This document shows, in pieces, positions 23,711-36,640 of a stretch of 64,000 nt of DNA. A model generated the notes under the pieces. The model was not told the origin of the DNA. It did no database searches and was given only the letters and a program-made list of their open reading frames with translations. The stretch covers positions 7,420,850 through 7,484,849 of the forward strand of contig CM034113.1 of the NCBI GenBank assembly GCA_019914945.1, written 5' to 3'. Every line of letters begins with the position of its first letter. Position 1 is the stretch's first letter. This DNA is from Typha latifolia (lineage: Eukaryota; Streptophyta; Magnoliopsida; Poales; Typhaceae). The position numbers were made by a program, and so were the translations under genes.

Positions 23711-26700
23711 ATGGCTCTGAGCGCCGTGATTCGGGAATGGGGGAGGAGGAGGAAAGCCTACCACTCTCTTCTCATTCATCGTCTTCTTCCTCCTCCTCCT
23801 CCTTCCTTCGCTTCCTTCTCCACCGGCGGGGATGGCAATGGCGATGGAGATGGGTTCCAGAGTTCTCGAGTCGAAATCTTTGACAGAGATCTCAAGAGGA
23901 AGCAGGTATGATCTCCGTCTTTCTCTATCTTCTGTTCTTCCTATATGCTTGGTTATGACGGTGGATGGTTATTGCAGAGGGATCGAGCTGCGTGGTTGAT
24001 GCGAGGTAAGGACGACTTCGCCGATTCCGTTGCCGACAACCTCCTTGATCGGCTTGAGGTACCTCTCTCTCTCTCTCTCTCTCTCTCGCTAAACATGCTG
24101 TATCTACCGATCTCACATTTGTCCCCTTCTTGATTATTAGGTGATTTTTGGTGGATTAAACCAAATTCAAGAAAGCAATATCGAGAATTACTCGAAATAA
24201 TTTGGGATTAGAGACGTTTAGCCTCTGAGCAAATAGAGGGAATGAGATACAGAGAACTGTAACAGATGCTTGTCTATGTAAAGAATGAGGAATATTAGCG
24301 TAGGAACCGAAAGAGGGTCTTTCATCCCTCCTTTTTATTTCAAAATAGAAAAGGTCGAATAGAGAACTCTTTTTTCTTCTGAAAATGTTTTTTTTTCCTA
24401 ATCTTAATATAATAGAACTGTAAGGTGGAATTTAAGAAGAAGTATGTAGATCATATGGGCCTTTCATGGCCATTATATTGAAGTAGTTTGAACAGTCATT
24501 TTCTTTTGCAGCATCTTTAGTTTCACAATGTCACTAGACTTTGAAGCATGTAGTTTGCAAAAGGATTTGTTATGGAGATATTTTGTGCCTTTCAGGATTG
24601 CAAAAAGATGTTTCCAACAGCACTGTGTTTTGGAGGCTCTTCTGGGGCTATTAGGCGTTTGTTACGTGGCCGTGGTGAGTTGATCTTGTTCATTGTATTT
24701 TAGTGTCTTCTGTTGGGATTATCTGTGCCTCCACATTGTGTCCTCAGCAAGATTTTGTTACATGTTAGTGCATTCCTGTTGATATTAACTCAATGCCTCT
24801 AATCTAGAATACTTCAAAAGTATGTTATTAAGATTTTATTCCTGTCACCTAGGAACTCATCTCTCTGTTGTTGATCTTCTCATTCTTGAATGATGGTAGT
24901 GATACTGCATTTGTATTTTGCACCTGCATCTATCTACTCATATTCTTATTTGACTAGAAACAATTGAAAGCTTGAGTTTTCCGAGTAAAATTTAGGGAAG
25001 TATGTAGTTCAACTTTCTGAATCCACTCCCTGATATTAGGTGGAATAGAAAAGCTGATCATGATGGATATGTCATTTGACATGGTTAAGAAGTTGAAGGA
25101 ATCAGAGAATGACAGCCCTAATGATAACCTTGAGACATCATTTGTGGTTGGAGATGAAGAGTTCCTGCCGATAAAGGAAAGGTAAATATATTTTGCCATC
25201 CTGATGGAGCCACATTGTACAAAGCATACTGTTAGATTTGGTGTGACATTGTGTGCTTCAGAGATAAATTTTATTTATTGAAGTTTCTCTTATCATTTAC
25301 AACACTTTATTTTTTTGGCTTTTGAAGCTCAGTGGACTTGGTGGTCAGTTGTCTGGGGCTTCACTGGACAAATGATCTCCCTGGAGCAATGATACAAGTA
25401 TGTCACATGCCACTCTTGTATTATTTCAGTTTTGTCTTTGAATTAGGAGATTATAGTTGTTGAATAATGATTTGGTATTATGGCAGTGTAGATTAGCATT
25501 GAAGCCTGATGGCCTATTTCTTGCAACTATTCTTGGTGGAGAGACTCTAAAGTTGTTATTCAGTCATTTTAACCTATATGATTTTGGACATTGAGTATAT
25601 CTCTGCTTACTCTTGTTTCTGATAAAATGTATTCTAATGAGCAGAGAACTGAGAATAGCTTGTACGGTTGCTCAAATGGAACGAGAGGGAGGCATAAGCC
25701 CTCGACTTTCTCCATTAGCACAAGTACGCATTTTGAACAAGATTCGAACTTTGGCTTCAATAGTTCAAGTTTGATAGAATTTGAGGTCATCGTGTTGAAG
25801 TTTTATTATAATAGACTAGACTTGAAGAAATATGATTTCTTTACTTGTTTTACTTCCGAGGGACTGTCTACGAACTAATATCTTTATGCTTTTTGTTTAA
25901 TTCATTCTGTGCCCAATGCTGCCACTGTTCTGTCTTACTATTTTTGTTGTATTTGTCAGGTGCGTGATGCAGGAAATCTTCTGACAAGGGCAGGCTTCAC
26001 TCTCCCTGGTGTTGATGTAGACCAGTATACAATAAAATACAATAGTGGTTGGTGCTAGAGAGATATCTCAATTTTATCTAATGCAAAATCCTTACTTTTT
26101 AATTTTGATGTTAATCTAGCTTGGTGCCTTCTTAAGATAATAAATTCAGTAGTGATCAGACTCTATTATTGATTTCTGACAACCGGATCCCCACCCACAA
26201 GCAAATTGTTGATAAAAATCCAAATAGCATTTTAGATCTCGTATTAACAATCGAAATATGATCAAAATACAAAAACAATATTTGATGGGTTTTCTTCCTA
26301 TATCTATGAACTCCTTCTTGGCAGGGTAATCTTATTATAAGGCTATAAGCCTAAACTCCTTTTATCTCTGTAAAATTGAAGCATTGTCTAAATGCTTAGT
26401 TGCAAAAAATGTGATTAACTTTTATATTGTGGAAGTTCATCCCATTGTTAACTTTGCTCTATCATGTCTAATTGATCTTTATATTTGGAGATTGCCAGAA
26501 TAAAATGCATGACTTTGTAGTTTGTAGGTAAATTCAGGAGTCAGCCTGTAAAGAAGATGCTGATTACAATCCTATGATTTAGATATATAGAAATACACTG
26601 ATGCAGATTTTTGTTTCTAGTTTGCTAGATTTTATATCAGTATATATTATTTATTCCCTTATTCTACTTGTTGCCTGTCATTGATGATTGTCATGTATTG

Positions 26701-27894
26701 TGTAATTATACTGACTTTTCTTATGGAATGTTTGGTGGCGACAAATATCTTGGCGTGAATTTCAGAAGGGTACTTTGAATTTGTTATAAGCAAACAGTTT
26801 TTTTTGGGAAAACAGAAAACGAACATTTAATTTTGCATATTTCCTACGTACTTTCCTTTTCTGTCTGAGGCATGAGTGAGTGTTATTATATTAACGATTG
26901 ATTGTGGTGCCGCTCTTTCCTGTCACTACATGGTAGGATGTACCATGCAGATCACATATGGAAACCAGTCTGCAAGACTATTGACGATACCCTCGTCAAT
27001 CAATACTATCTAGGTTTTATGCCACTTATGATCAGGCAAATCACCTTCCAAGCTCATAAATCATTAAATGCATAGGTGAGTAGAAAACCAAATTTTTGAA
27101 AAGAATGACCTAGAGGCAAATGTTTTTCCAAACATCTGAGAAAATGTACTTATGATCGTTGCAATCACTTCCTCAATGAACAAGCTTATCAAAATTTAGG
27201 TCAAATTTTGGTTTTGTCTAGAAAATTTTTGGTAACTACCTTCATGCTTTAGTGCTTGTTTCTCCTTACTTCACCTTCTATATGATTTTTGTGTAGCTTT
27301 GGAACTTGTTGAACATCTCCGAGCAATGGGTGAAACAAATGCTCTTTTTCAAAGAAGCACTGTAAGTGTTTTCCAAAAACAATTGCTCCTTTTACCCTTT
27401 CTTAAGATTGTAAAAGTCCAACTACTAGATTCCACTCTTGTCTCTCATATTACTAGATGTTTCTTTAATGTTATCAGATTCTAAAGAGAGATACAGCTTT
27501 GGCGACTGCTGCAGTTTACCAGTCGATGTTTGGTGCAGAAGATGGAACAGTGCCAGCAACTTTTCAGGTACCTGTACCTATACAAGTTTGAGCTCTATTT
27601 GTTTCCTAGTTGCCTGCTCGTGTATTTAGATGTCTTTTGACCGTGCCACTGATCTACATATTTATCTAAACATATGCTGAATACTGCATTGAATTATTAA
27701 ACTAGATTCAGACTTTGTGCTATTTCTTCTTTGGATTTCAGTGGCAGATTCATACTAATGACTGTGACTTGGGAACATAGGTTATTTACATGACAGGATG
27801 GAGAGAGCATCCATCCCAGCAGAAGGCCAAGAGGAGGGGCTCTGCCACCGTATCATTTAAGGACATCCAGAAGCAATTTGGTAGCAGCGGCTAA
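23711..27894 (+). CDS. NDUFAF5: NDUFAF5-type methyltransferase, mitochondrial complex I assembly factor
   Basis: Eleven exons join in phase to 355 residues, the length I recall for the Arabidopsis homologue (At1g22800): 23711-23905, 23978-24058, 24596-24674, 25040-25181, 25328-25397, 25487-25551, 25645-25723, 25960-26047, 27297-27361, 27478-27567 and 27781-27894. The N-terminus is arginine-rich with a poly-Pro run, as for a mitochondrial presequence. [19 protein letters not shown] opens the conserved region. [15 protein letters not shown] is the SAM-binding loop. [45 protein letters not shown] and [12 protein letters not shown] follow, and the protein ends [10 protein letters not shown]. In animals NDUFAF5 modifies an arginine of the complex I subunit NDUFS7. 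Intron 8 is much the largest (1.25 kb). A CT microsatellite lies at the start of intron 2. Confidence 0.94.
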
Positions 27895-28951
27895 TGCCCT
27901 GTTGAACTTAATGACTACAAACAATGGTGTGTTTGGTTTCTTAATCATTTTCTTTTTGAAATACTCACAGTGCCTGTTGCTAAGAAAATGTTTTAGCTTT
28001 TGATGCTATACTTTCTTTTCTGTGTAGGAGGAAGCCAGAAATAGCATACAGGTTGATATAGAAGAAAACTGACAGCCAGATCAATAAAGTGCGTCAAACC
28101 TGGACTAGATAATCTATCCCCAGGATAACAATTGCCAATATCTTGTTATTTATTTTCCACTCCACATCCTTGTTAACTAGTATATTGTTCCATGATGTTG
28201 AAGACTTTTGGGAGTCAATTTTGTTGCCCATTTTGGTCGATGATATGACTTCCTCCTGAGATGACTAGAAATGGATGGATCTTCTGAGAGAAGATTGACA
28301 ACTATGTTTCTGAGTTTTCACGGAGCTGCATTATCTTTCACTTTTATCCGCAACTTCTTCCACATCAATTTCTAGAGCAGATACTATAGCTTCTCCAGAC
28401 ATGTATTTCACAAGTTTAGGGCAATTCTTTTGCAGTTTTTGGAGATAGCTCGTATACAGCTATTGAACAAGGGACCTCATGCTAATAAGTAATGACTATA
28501 AGGAAGTTTGTTTGGGGATGTTGATTGTTACCATTGCCTTTTCTTCTTCTTTTTTCTTCCTTTTTTTCAGTTCTGGTTGTAGACAGCATTGCAAAGAATG
28601 CATACTCAAGATCAAAGCTACTATTTAGGTTTAGCAAATTATGGTGCCTTATCTCAGTGTAATTCATAAGGATGCTGTGATATTGTGTTTTTATCATGTA
28701 CAATTGTGTTAGGAAATAAGAAGCCATTTGGTTTGATGTGGTTCAAGATTGTAGTGTTAAATGAGAAATTAGTGTAAATAAAAGTCCTATATCTTTCCTC
28801 ATATCTTGCCATAAAGGTTGAGTGTATATTGACATCTATTTAAATGTCAAGATGAGTTTAACTTAAATAATTCGAGAGGAATTCATAGGATACATAAGCT
28901 AAAAATTAACTTGTACAATTGCAAACTTGAATGAGAGAGTTTAAACAGGTT

Positions 28952-29116
28952 TAAATTGAAGTGATATCTTTTCTAAATGTAAAATAATATTTAGTAAATA
29001 TAAAAATATTGAATGGAAAAAAAGAAGAAGAAGAGAGAAGTATTAGTACACCAATATTAAGATAAGTCATTGTTTAGTTATATATTAGTATAAAAAAGGC
29101 TAATACTGAAATAAAT
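28952..29116 (+). repeat. Dispersed repeat, family 4, copy 2
   Basis: Related to 20771-20915: gtaaatataaaaatattg, a purine-rich AAAAAGAAGAAG run, cattgtttagttata and tagtataaaaaaggctaata occur in the same order. Non-coding. Confidence 0.5.
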
Positions 29117-29199
29117 TTATGTTTATTTCACAAGTTAACAAAGTCATATATATAGAAGCAGTTTCCCTGAAAACCATCTGTAAATTTAATATACATACA

Positions 29200-29201
<2 letters not shown>

Positions 29202-29240
<39 letters not shown>
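29202..29240. repeat. (TA)n microsatellite
   Basis: About 20 perfect TA dinucleotides in the intergenic region downstream of the kinase gene. Confidence 0.9.
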
Positions 29241-29242
<2 letters not shown>

Positions 29243-29538
29243 AAAGATTAAACAAAATTCTGGCTTTCCACAACCAATTTTCTTGCTCTACACGCACATG
29301 ATTTAAAAAAAAATCAACATGCTTATCAAGAAACAAGTACACCGGCAATTCTGCTATAACTTACAAGCTAACACAAGTCTCTAACAAGACAAACTGTCAC
29401 ACTGCTGAATTCAGTTTTAGAAGTAGCTGCATCTGTTAGTAGACCAACTTTGACAGCAGTGCCCAAATAATATTCTCAGCAGCATTCTCAACTGCCATTC
29501 TATATTGAGTCATGCAAGTCCTTTGGAGTGTTTCCTTT

Positions 29539-32500
29539 TCAGATCAAGTTCTTGTTTGTCCTATCTTTATCAAGGCGTGCTTTACGTACTGCCTGCCGAA
29601 TCTGCCTCTCGTGCTCTTTAAGCATGTCTTGGATATCCCCTCCGGGAGGCATCAATGGTCCAGAATAGTGTATTCTCTTGTTCTCATCTCCATGACCCTG
29701 AGTTATTAAAACATGAAACGATTATTAAGAATGGAAATCAGTCAACTGCAAGAAGATAGCAGATTCCAAAAATCTTCAAAGGTCCAGCTTCTGACTATTC
29801 CAGATCAAATGCAGTCACACAATATACATATAAGATGCATACAATGAGTGCATATACAATTGAGGTAATTCAGATGGCATAATCTGTATCTGGAAGCTGC
29901 AATGCACTCAGTATTTTTGCTTCAGATTTAACTAAAACAACTGCCATTTACTTGATAACATGAAAAGAAACAAGCTATTAGAATTTAACAACTTACTACT
30001 GTTGGGTCCTTGATTCTCAGTTCTTTCTTATGAGAAGAGGCAGGCCTGCCAAGAACATGCTTCTCAGAAGGATCAGTGGCATCAAGCCGATTGTATCGAG
30101 AAGTAGATGTGCTTCTTGTTACCACCGCCATGTCTGTAGCCCTATATTGAGGGTTATACGATCTCTGCTTCCTTAATTGAGGTCCAGTTGACACCCTTGA
30201 GAAACTGTATGTGCGACCAGGAACTCTCTGGCGATCATCCCGGTTCCCTTTATACCATGAGGATCCAAATCCATCAGTATGCATTTCTGCTGGTAATCCA
30301 GGAGGCACAATTGGGAATCCTGACCCACTATCCTCTTTTGGATTATACTTGTCATTATACTTGTCACTGCTGCTTTTGTGATTCGCTTGTACCTGTCGTT
30401 TCTGCACATGAAGTAGTTTATAAAAGATAAAAGAAATGTTTAAATTGAACACACAAGTATAATTTAATATAGACTACATAAATATAACCATGTTAAATAA
30501 TTTTCCAGTTTGACCCAGCAGAAAATAGCTAAGCCTCTATAGTGTAAATCTTTTATTCCCTTTGAATATACAATGTAAAAAATAAAATGTTCACCTAGTG
30601 ATAGTTATCCAATAGGACCAATACTACCCAAAAGCTTCTATCAGGAACTTCCTTTCTTCATATATTTTTAGCACAGGTAGAACTTCGTATGAACTGCTGA
30701 CAGTTGAGAATATCTGATCAAGTAACACGTTGAGTGAACTAAATTATACTAGATTGCATTTACATACTAGCTTGAATTTAAATCCAGACATTTGTTGGGT
30801 AACAATATATATACAATAGAGGAAGAAATTGCAGTTAAATATCAGAATGGAACACTTTCTGAAGGTTCCTTTTTCTCTTAATAATTTGACAATATAAATG
30901 AGAAATCATTTATTCAATGAAAGTAAATGTGCCAGTACCTGCAGTTCTACATTGGTATCTGGAGCTGCACTTGCTTTGGATTCTTTTCTCCCTGATCGCT
31001 GAGGTTCAGATCCTCGGCCACGGATAGCTGCTGCTTTTTGCCTATATGTTCCAGGCCAAAAATGTGAACATCAAATTGTCCAACATGCTATATTATTTCT
31101 TCTATACTTCCAAAAATGTCCCATAAGTTCATTAACAGTTAATATGGAAATAAAAACTCTGAAAAGTATCCATGTCGACATAAAAGAAAATACCTCCTAG
31201 CTTCCTCTTCCCGAAGTTTAACATCATACTCTTTGCTTGGTGGATACTTGGGCAAATCTGAGGGTTCACATGCGAGTGGGTTAACTCTGAAAAACTGAAA
31301 ATTTTACGTCATGTGTTAGCAAGCAGTGAACAGAACAGGATAAAAGACAAACGAATTGATATCTGGATTTAAGTTAATAGAATCAATAAAAAGAATAAAT
31401 GTTATAGTCTATAACAAAATGCATGATCGTAAACAAAAGGATTGCAAAGTCAATTCTTCTTGAATAAACAAGATATTTATTTGTAGATGAAAGGAAGTGG
31501 CATGAGCTAATATAAATTGTTTGCTTGGACATAATACTTCTGAGATAAGCAATTAGATCCAAAGTCCTCCAGTATGGAGTTATTATAACAAAGAGTACAC
31601 GCAGGTTAACTTTAATAAAAAGTGAATAATTTTTTATTATATGAGCATTAGAGTACATGTACAAGAAGCCAAAGTTTAATTAGTAGAAGAGTATTAAACC
31701 ATCAGACAAAAATTTCAATTTCAGAAGCACCAAGAAAAGTACAGCTCACTTCACTCTGAAGAGCAGAGGTTGTAGTTCCCCTGGCAGCAGGTTCTATTGC
31801 AAGTAAAGAATCCAGGAGAGCTAATGCTGAAGGGGGAAAATCTTTATATGTCTCAGCAAAACAGCGCCTGTATTGGTGCTGAGGCCTGAAAATAGTTGCA
31901 TGTGGCAACTTTGATTTCTTCCAGTATCCATCTGATGGTGATCCACAAAGTTTGAAAATCATGTGAAGTTGCTCCACCTAGACGTGGGATAGTGAAAAAG
32001 ATCAGTAAACAAATCCAATTGTTAGAACAGGCATCCATCATTAGTATTTATCTCAGAGGCAAGAAAGATTAGAACTCAAGAAGGAAATAGAGGCCTTCAA
32101 GGAGAAATGTTCCTCTCAAATATTCAATAGAACTAAAACTATCTAAACTCAGTTAATCTACTAGTCTGATTTATTTAGTTATTATACTTCTTTCATATGG
32201 CCACAAGTCTGAGTTCCAATTTAAGCAATTTCACAAGGTCTAGCTTTTAGAAACTAGGCAATAACAACTAACTACAGAGAGGATCATGCATCCCATTATC
32301 ATCTTGCAACAGTACTTGACAAATTCAATGAATGAAATGAATATATTTTGCAATTTCGGGTTATACCTCAGTTTGTCCTGGCATGATCGGCTTCCCAGCA
32401 AGCAATTCAGCAAGGATGCAGCCAGTACTCCATAAATCAACTGCAACACCATATTCCATAGCACCTAGCAAAAGCTCTGGAGGACGATACCACAATGTTA

Positions 32501-33734
32501 CAACACGACTTGTCAAAAGCTCCTTCTGATCAGGACTGAAAAATGTTGCGAGACCAAAGTCTGCTATTCTAAGGATGCCATTATTATCGATCAGAAGATT
32601 TGAACCCTTAATATCTCGATGCAAAACTCCACGACTATGGCAGTGATCAAGCCCACAAAGCAACTGCTGCATGTAACACTTGACCTAATATTCACATTGG
32701 TGAGAATGTGTGTAAATAAATGGAAAAAAGCTCTATAAAGGGCTACTAAAATGTTGATATAATTTAGTACCTGTGGTTCAGTGAACTTAAGACCTGGAGT
32801 TGCTGAAAGTCCAGCAAGGTCATGCTCCATATATTCAAAGACAAGATACAAGCTGCATGACATCCGGGAAGTAACTATTCCTTCAAGCTTTATAACATTT
32901 GGATGATCAAGACTACGCAGAATATGGATTTCTCTTGCCATAAAACGGACACTTTCAGCATCCGTATTAGTAAACCGCACTTTCTTGAGAGCAACTATTT
33001 TACCAGTTAAACGATCACGGGCTTTGTATACATTACTATAAGTTCCTTGTCCAATCTGCAGAGAGAATCAATTATTTGATAAATAATAGGAAATGGTTAA
33101 ATCACAGTTAAAATGAAGCAATTTGAGCACAATACTAGATTCCTGCAACAGGTAAAAGAGCAATTTGCACATAGATGGACAACGAGACATAACCTCATGA
33201 AAAAGTGGATCATACAGGACATCTCGCATAGTTTACCTTGTCCAATTTTTCGAATGAATCTGCTCTCCGTGGTAACCAGCCTTTTACTGCTTCCCCAGCC
33301 ACAGATATGAGCCAAGAAGGCCAACCTGCTACAACATGCTGGCCTGAGAAACCATTAGGTACATCAACAATCCCTGGCTCCTCCTTATTTGCTTCATCTG
33401 CAACTCTCGAACCATTTCCTATCCTATTTCCCCCGACATCCACAGTAACCTGTCTTTGGTGCCCACTCACTTTCCTGATCCTATCGACGACAAGTACCAC
33501 CTTCTCTGCTTCATCCGATGGTAGAGGCACAGAAAGGACTCCATTTTCCTTCAGCTTCGTATTAACTCTTGTTGTGGTCCTATCAGTTCCAGGCACAGCA
33601 TCAGCACTTGGTACCACGGCCTCCTTCCTTGACAGGGTAACAAACTGCTGTAAGGACTTGCTTGGAAGAGAGACTTTCCGGAGGTTCCCAACATTCTCGT
33701 CTGCAGCAATTCCTTTGGAGCAAATGCAGCCCAT
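29539..33734 (-). CDS. CDK-like serine/threonine protein kinase with N-myristoylation signal
   Basis: Eight exons (33734-33237, 33055-32771, 32684-32367, 31977-31750, 31294-31194, 31041-30939, 30401-29997, 29697-29539) give 698 residues. The start is set by MGCICSKG, a myristoylation plus palmitoylation signal, so the protein should be membrane-attached. A 160-residue variable region precedes the kinase domain, which begins IGQGTYSNVY (about 167). It has the ATP lysine in VALKK (190), HRDIKGSNLL with catalytic Asp285, DFGLA with Asp303, and TSRVVTLWYRPPELLLG. There is no PSTAIRE helix. The basic, Ser-rich C-terminal tail ends with a conserved block (HYSGPLMPPGG ... KEHERQIRQAVRKAR). This arrangement is that of the plant kinases typified by At1g54610/IBS1. 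Substrates are unknown. A three-codon upstream ORF (33752-33744) and a probable leader-intron acceptor near 33757 precede the start. Confidence 0.93.
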
Positions 33735-34400
33735 AAGCACAAATTATAGCATCCCTTCTGTAAACTACAAATTGAGAACTTAGTCACATGAATTCCAGCC
33801 CAGAAGGAACATTTAATCAAACACCTTTGCCGGAACCATCAAACTCTGAAGAAGACCGGAACTACTATCTATGTTCCCCTCTAATCCCTCAATGCCCAAA
33901 CCCAACATTTTACAAATCAAAAGTTCATCTAGCGCGCCGATCTAATCCGTCCGCAAGATGTAGAGTAAAACCCAACACCTCAATCTCGATATCTGATTAC
34001 TCTGAAGACTGGAAACCAAATGCCAATCCCACCGAGACCCAGATCAGCAGAAATCGAGAGATAAACACCAAAATCATATCAAAATCCAATCTTGGTGGAA
34101 GCGCTCCGACCAGCGCCCATGGAGTGCCTCTTCCATATAATATTCAAACATGGGAACCCTCCCCTCTCACGCCTTCCACTCCGTTCTCAGAAGAAGCGGA
34201 GGAAAAGACGGAGAAGAAGAGTAGAACGGATAAAGTTAACGACAGAATCATCAATGTCGGATGTTTTATTCTAGAAAAGAAGCTATCGTTATTATTACAA
34301 CAAACGAACACAGAGAGGAAGTTTCGCTGACCGCAACGCTGAAATTGCGCCGAGCCGAGGATTTCGATGCGTTGGATGTTACCCCACAACCACGATATGA

Positions 34401-34496
34401 GTTGTAGAGAGAGAGAGAGAGAGCACGAAGCATTGCGTGAGAAGGTGGGAGAGGAGTTTACAGTTAACGTGCGCGCCAAATACGCAGTATTATATG
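34401..34496 (-). promoter_or_regulatory. Core promoter and leader of the CDK-like kinase gene
   Basis: Minus-strand CATATAATA at 34488-34496 is a TATA box candidate, with transcription expected near 34460. A GA/CT run at about 34406-34423 would lie in the leader. The leader would be about 700 nt, probably shortened by an intron whose acceptor (tttgtagtttacag) lies just before the start. Confidence 0.45.
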
Positions 34497-36640
34497 CCGG
34501 GAAGGGAGTCGAGAGATTTATAGAATGCCGTTTGAATGCAACGGTCCCAACTAGAGACCACCGTGTACTATTTTATCCTTTAAAAAAATTTATGAAAAAT
34601 ATCTCACGTTTGCCGCCGTTATTATCATTCGCACACTATTTATATATAGATACTTATTATTGGACTCATAGATTTCATTTTTATAGTCTCAAAATCACCC
34701 CAATTTAATTTTAACCTCTCTGTACTCTTTTATCCTAAGAAAATTTAAGAACACTTCTACTTGGGCTCATAAACTATTCCATATTTCTATGTACATTTCT
34801 TGAAATGTTCTTTTAGTACCCATGGTGCTCCTAAACTATTAATATTTTTAATCCATTAAGAAAAATATGAAATGATGAAAATGTCCCACTATATTAACAC
34901 TCATTTTTTTATTCCCCCCCCCCCCCAAAATAAGGGTATAAAGATTTTTTAAAAAAAATCTAAATATAATGGGGAACCAACGGAAATTTGACCGATAATT
35001 TTACGAGGTCTATGTATACCGAAAGAAAATTTATTCAAAATAGTTTACAATTTGGTTTTATTATTGTTCACACGATTACACTCTATTAAGTGAATATTTA
35101 TTATTCGACTCGTATATTTTAGTTTTATTGCCCGAAAGACACTCAAATTAATTTTAACCTAATAGCAGCTAACAAATATAAAAATATTCTATTACTTCTT
35201 AAAATACAAAGTAAAATTCCGCTAGTTCGATCTTAATTAATACCCATGCAGGATTCTTCGTTAGTCTCCCCTCCGAGTTTCAAATTTTCCATTAATTTTG
35301 AATATTAAAATATTAAAATCTGAATTATCGTAGATTTGCAGTTGTAACTCAGATAGGATAGATCTTGCTTTTGAACCAATTCCTGAATTATTTTCCTATC
35401 TCGTAGACACGATCCAGAGTTCCAAACCACTCAGTTCTTCATTGACACATTGCATGACTATGAGTCTATGATAGATTTCATTTCAGATAAAGCTCAAGAG
35501 CAATACTCATGAACAACTTCATGTTCAATTCGTTGTGAGGAGGACACCAGCTATCATATCCATCATTGGTGTTTCAAACCGATCACAAAGTGTGCTTGCT
35601 CAAAACAACAAGAGAACAAAAGAGAGCAAAGAAAATGTTAAGAATCCTATTATGAAAAGTAACTCTGGAGAGAAAATAAGAAAAGGAAGATCAAGGAAAG
35701 TAAGCAAATTCCTAATACCGTTAGTATACGACATTAATGCCATGTCGAGTAATTTCAAGTACTCAATGGGAAAATAACATCTGATCCAAATCATCAGCTC
35801 CCAAGAAAGTTTTAGCATAGTTACTTGTTTTTAGTCCTTGAAAACATCTCGAGGTTTGCAAAAACTCATCGATTTAGACAAATATTTGCAGAATAACGGT
35901 CTTCGAGAGCGGTAGACAAGTAAATAATGAGAAAACAAGATAATTGCTGAATAATGGTGACTTCAGTAAAATTTTAATGTTTGGAGTATCTAAATGACAA
36001 TTATCAAAACTTCTTTTTAATTCTGATTATGAGTTTTTTTTCTTTTATTGTATTGAATATGTCTGTCAAATCTCAATGAGTATGCTTGGTTTTTCCACAA
36101 ATACTTTCCAAACTGCATCTAATTTCAGATAACCAGTGACTGAAATAAGTTAACAGAGATAACAAGACAAATTTGATCCAAGTGCTAATTACAAACTTTC
36201 ACTTAATCAAGAAAACCAACTCTCTCTACCATTTGATCATGAAATTTAATCCTACATCATTTGGCACCAACGCAACGATGATTACAAGACTCTGTAGATG
36301 TTTCAAAGTTTTGGAGAATATTAACCAACAATTCATGGACAAAACATGGGAGATCGCAATGCTCGCATTAATGTCCATGGTATGGAGATCGCATGAACAC
36401 AACATGATAAGGAATCTTGGGAAAATTTTAAACTAACCATCTCCTAAATGATGAGAGAAAAGAAAGTTTAAGCATGGCTGGGCTGCAGGCAACTCTGGAT
36501 CTCTTGATTAAAAGAGAGAATCAGATGCACTTCTACTCGTGTTACAATAGAAGAAAACAGCTAGAAGAGAATATACCTTCTAAAGCTCTAAATATGTTTG
36601 CAATTTTGTACCCCTTTCAGAAGGGAGGAAAAAAGAATGT
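34497..36640. other. Intergenic between kinase and PSB33 genes, repeat-rich
   Basis: No gene recognised. It contains a poly-C tract (about 34914-34926), MITE family 2 sequence (35045-35165) and AT-rich sequence. The part nearest PSB33 (about 35400-36640) is its 3' flank. Short plus-strand frames here lack splice support. Confidence 0.45.
35045..35165 (+). repeat. Partial MITE family 2 copy
   Basis: Reads ttttattattgttcacacg, then gaatatttattattcgactc, then tattttagttttattgcc, in the same order as the 15.4 kb and 54.5 kb copies. Sequence to the left (34730-34900) may belong to the same element. Confidence 0.5.

Larger units (their letters stand above)
27895..29538. other. Convergent intergenic region between NDUFAF5-type and kinase genes
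   Basis: Holds the 3' regions of two genes facing each other, a dispersed repeat (28952-29116) and a TA microsatellite (29202-29240). No further gene recognised. Confidence 0.5.

Noticed and set aside
33238..34330. Plus-strand frames of about 180 codons opposite the kinase first exon and leader
   Set aside because: One is antisense to a clear coding exon; the other covers the leader and has no domain, and its composition fits non-coding sequence.
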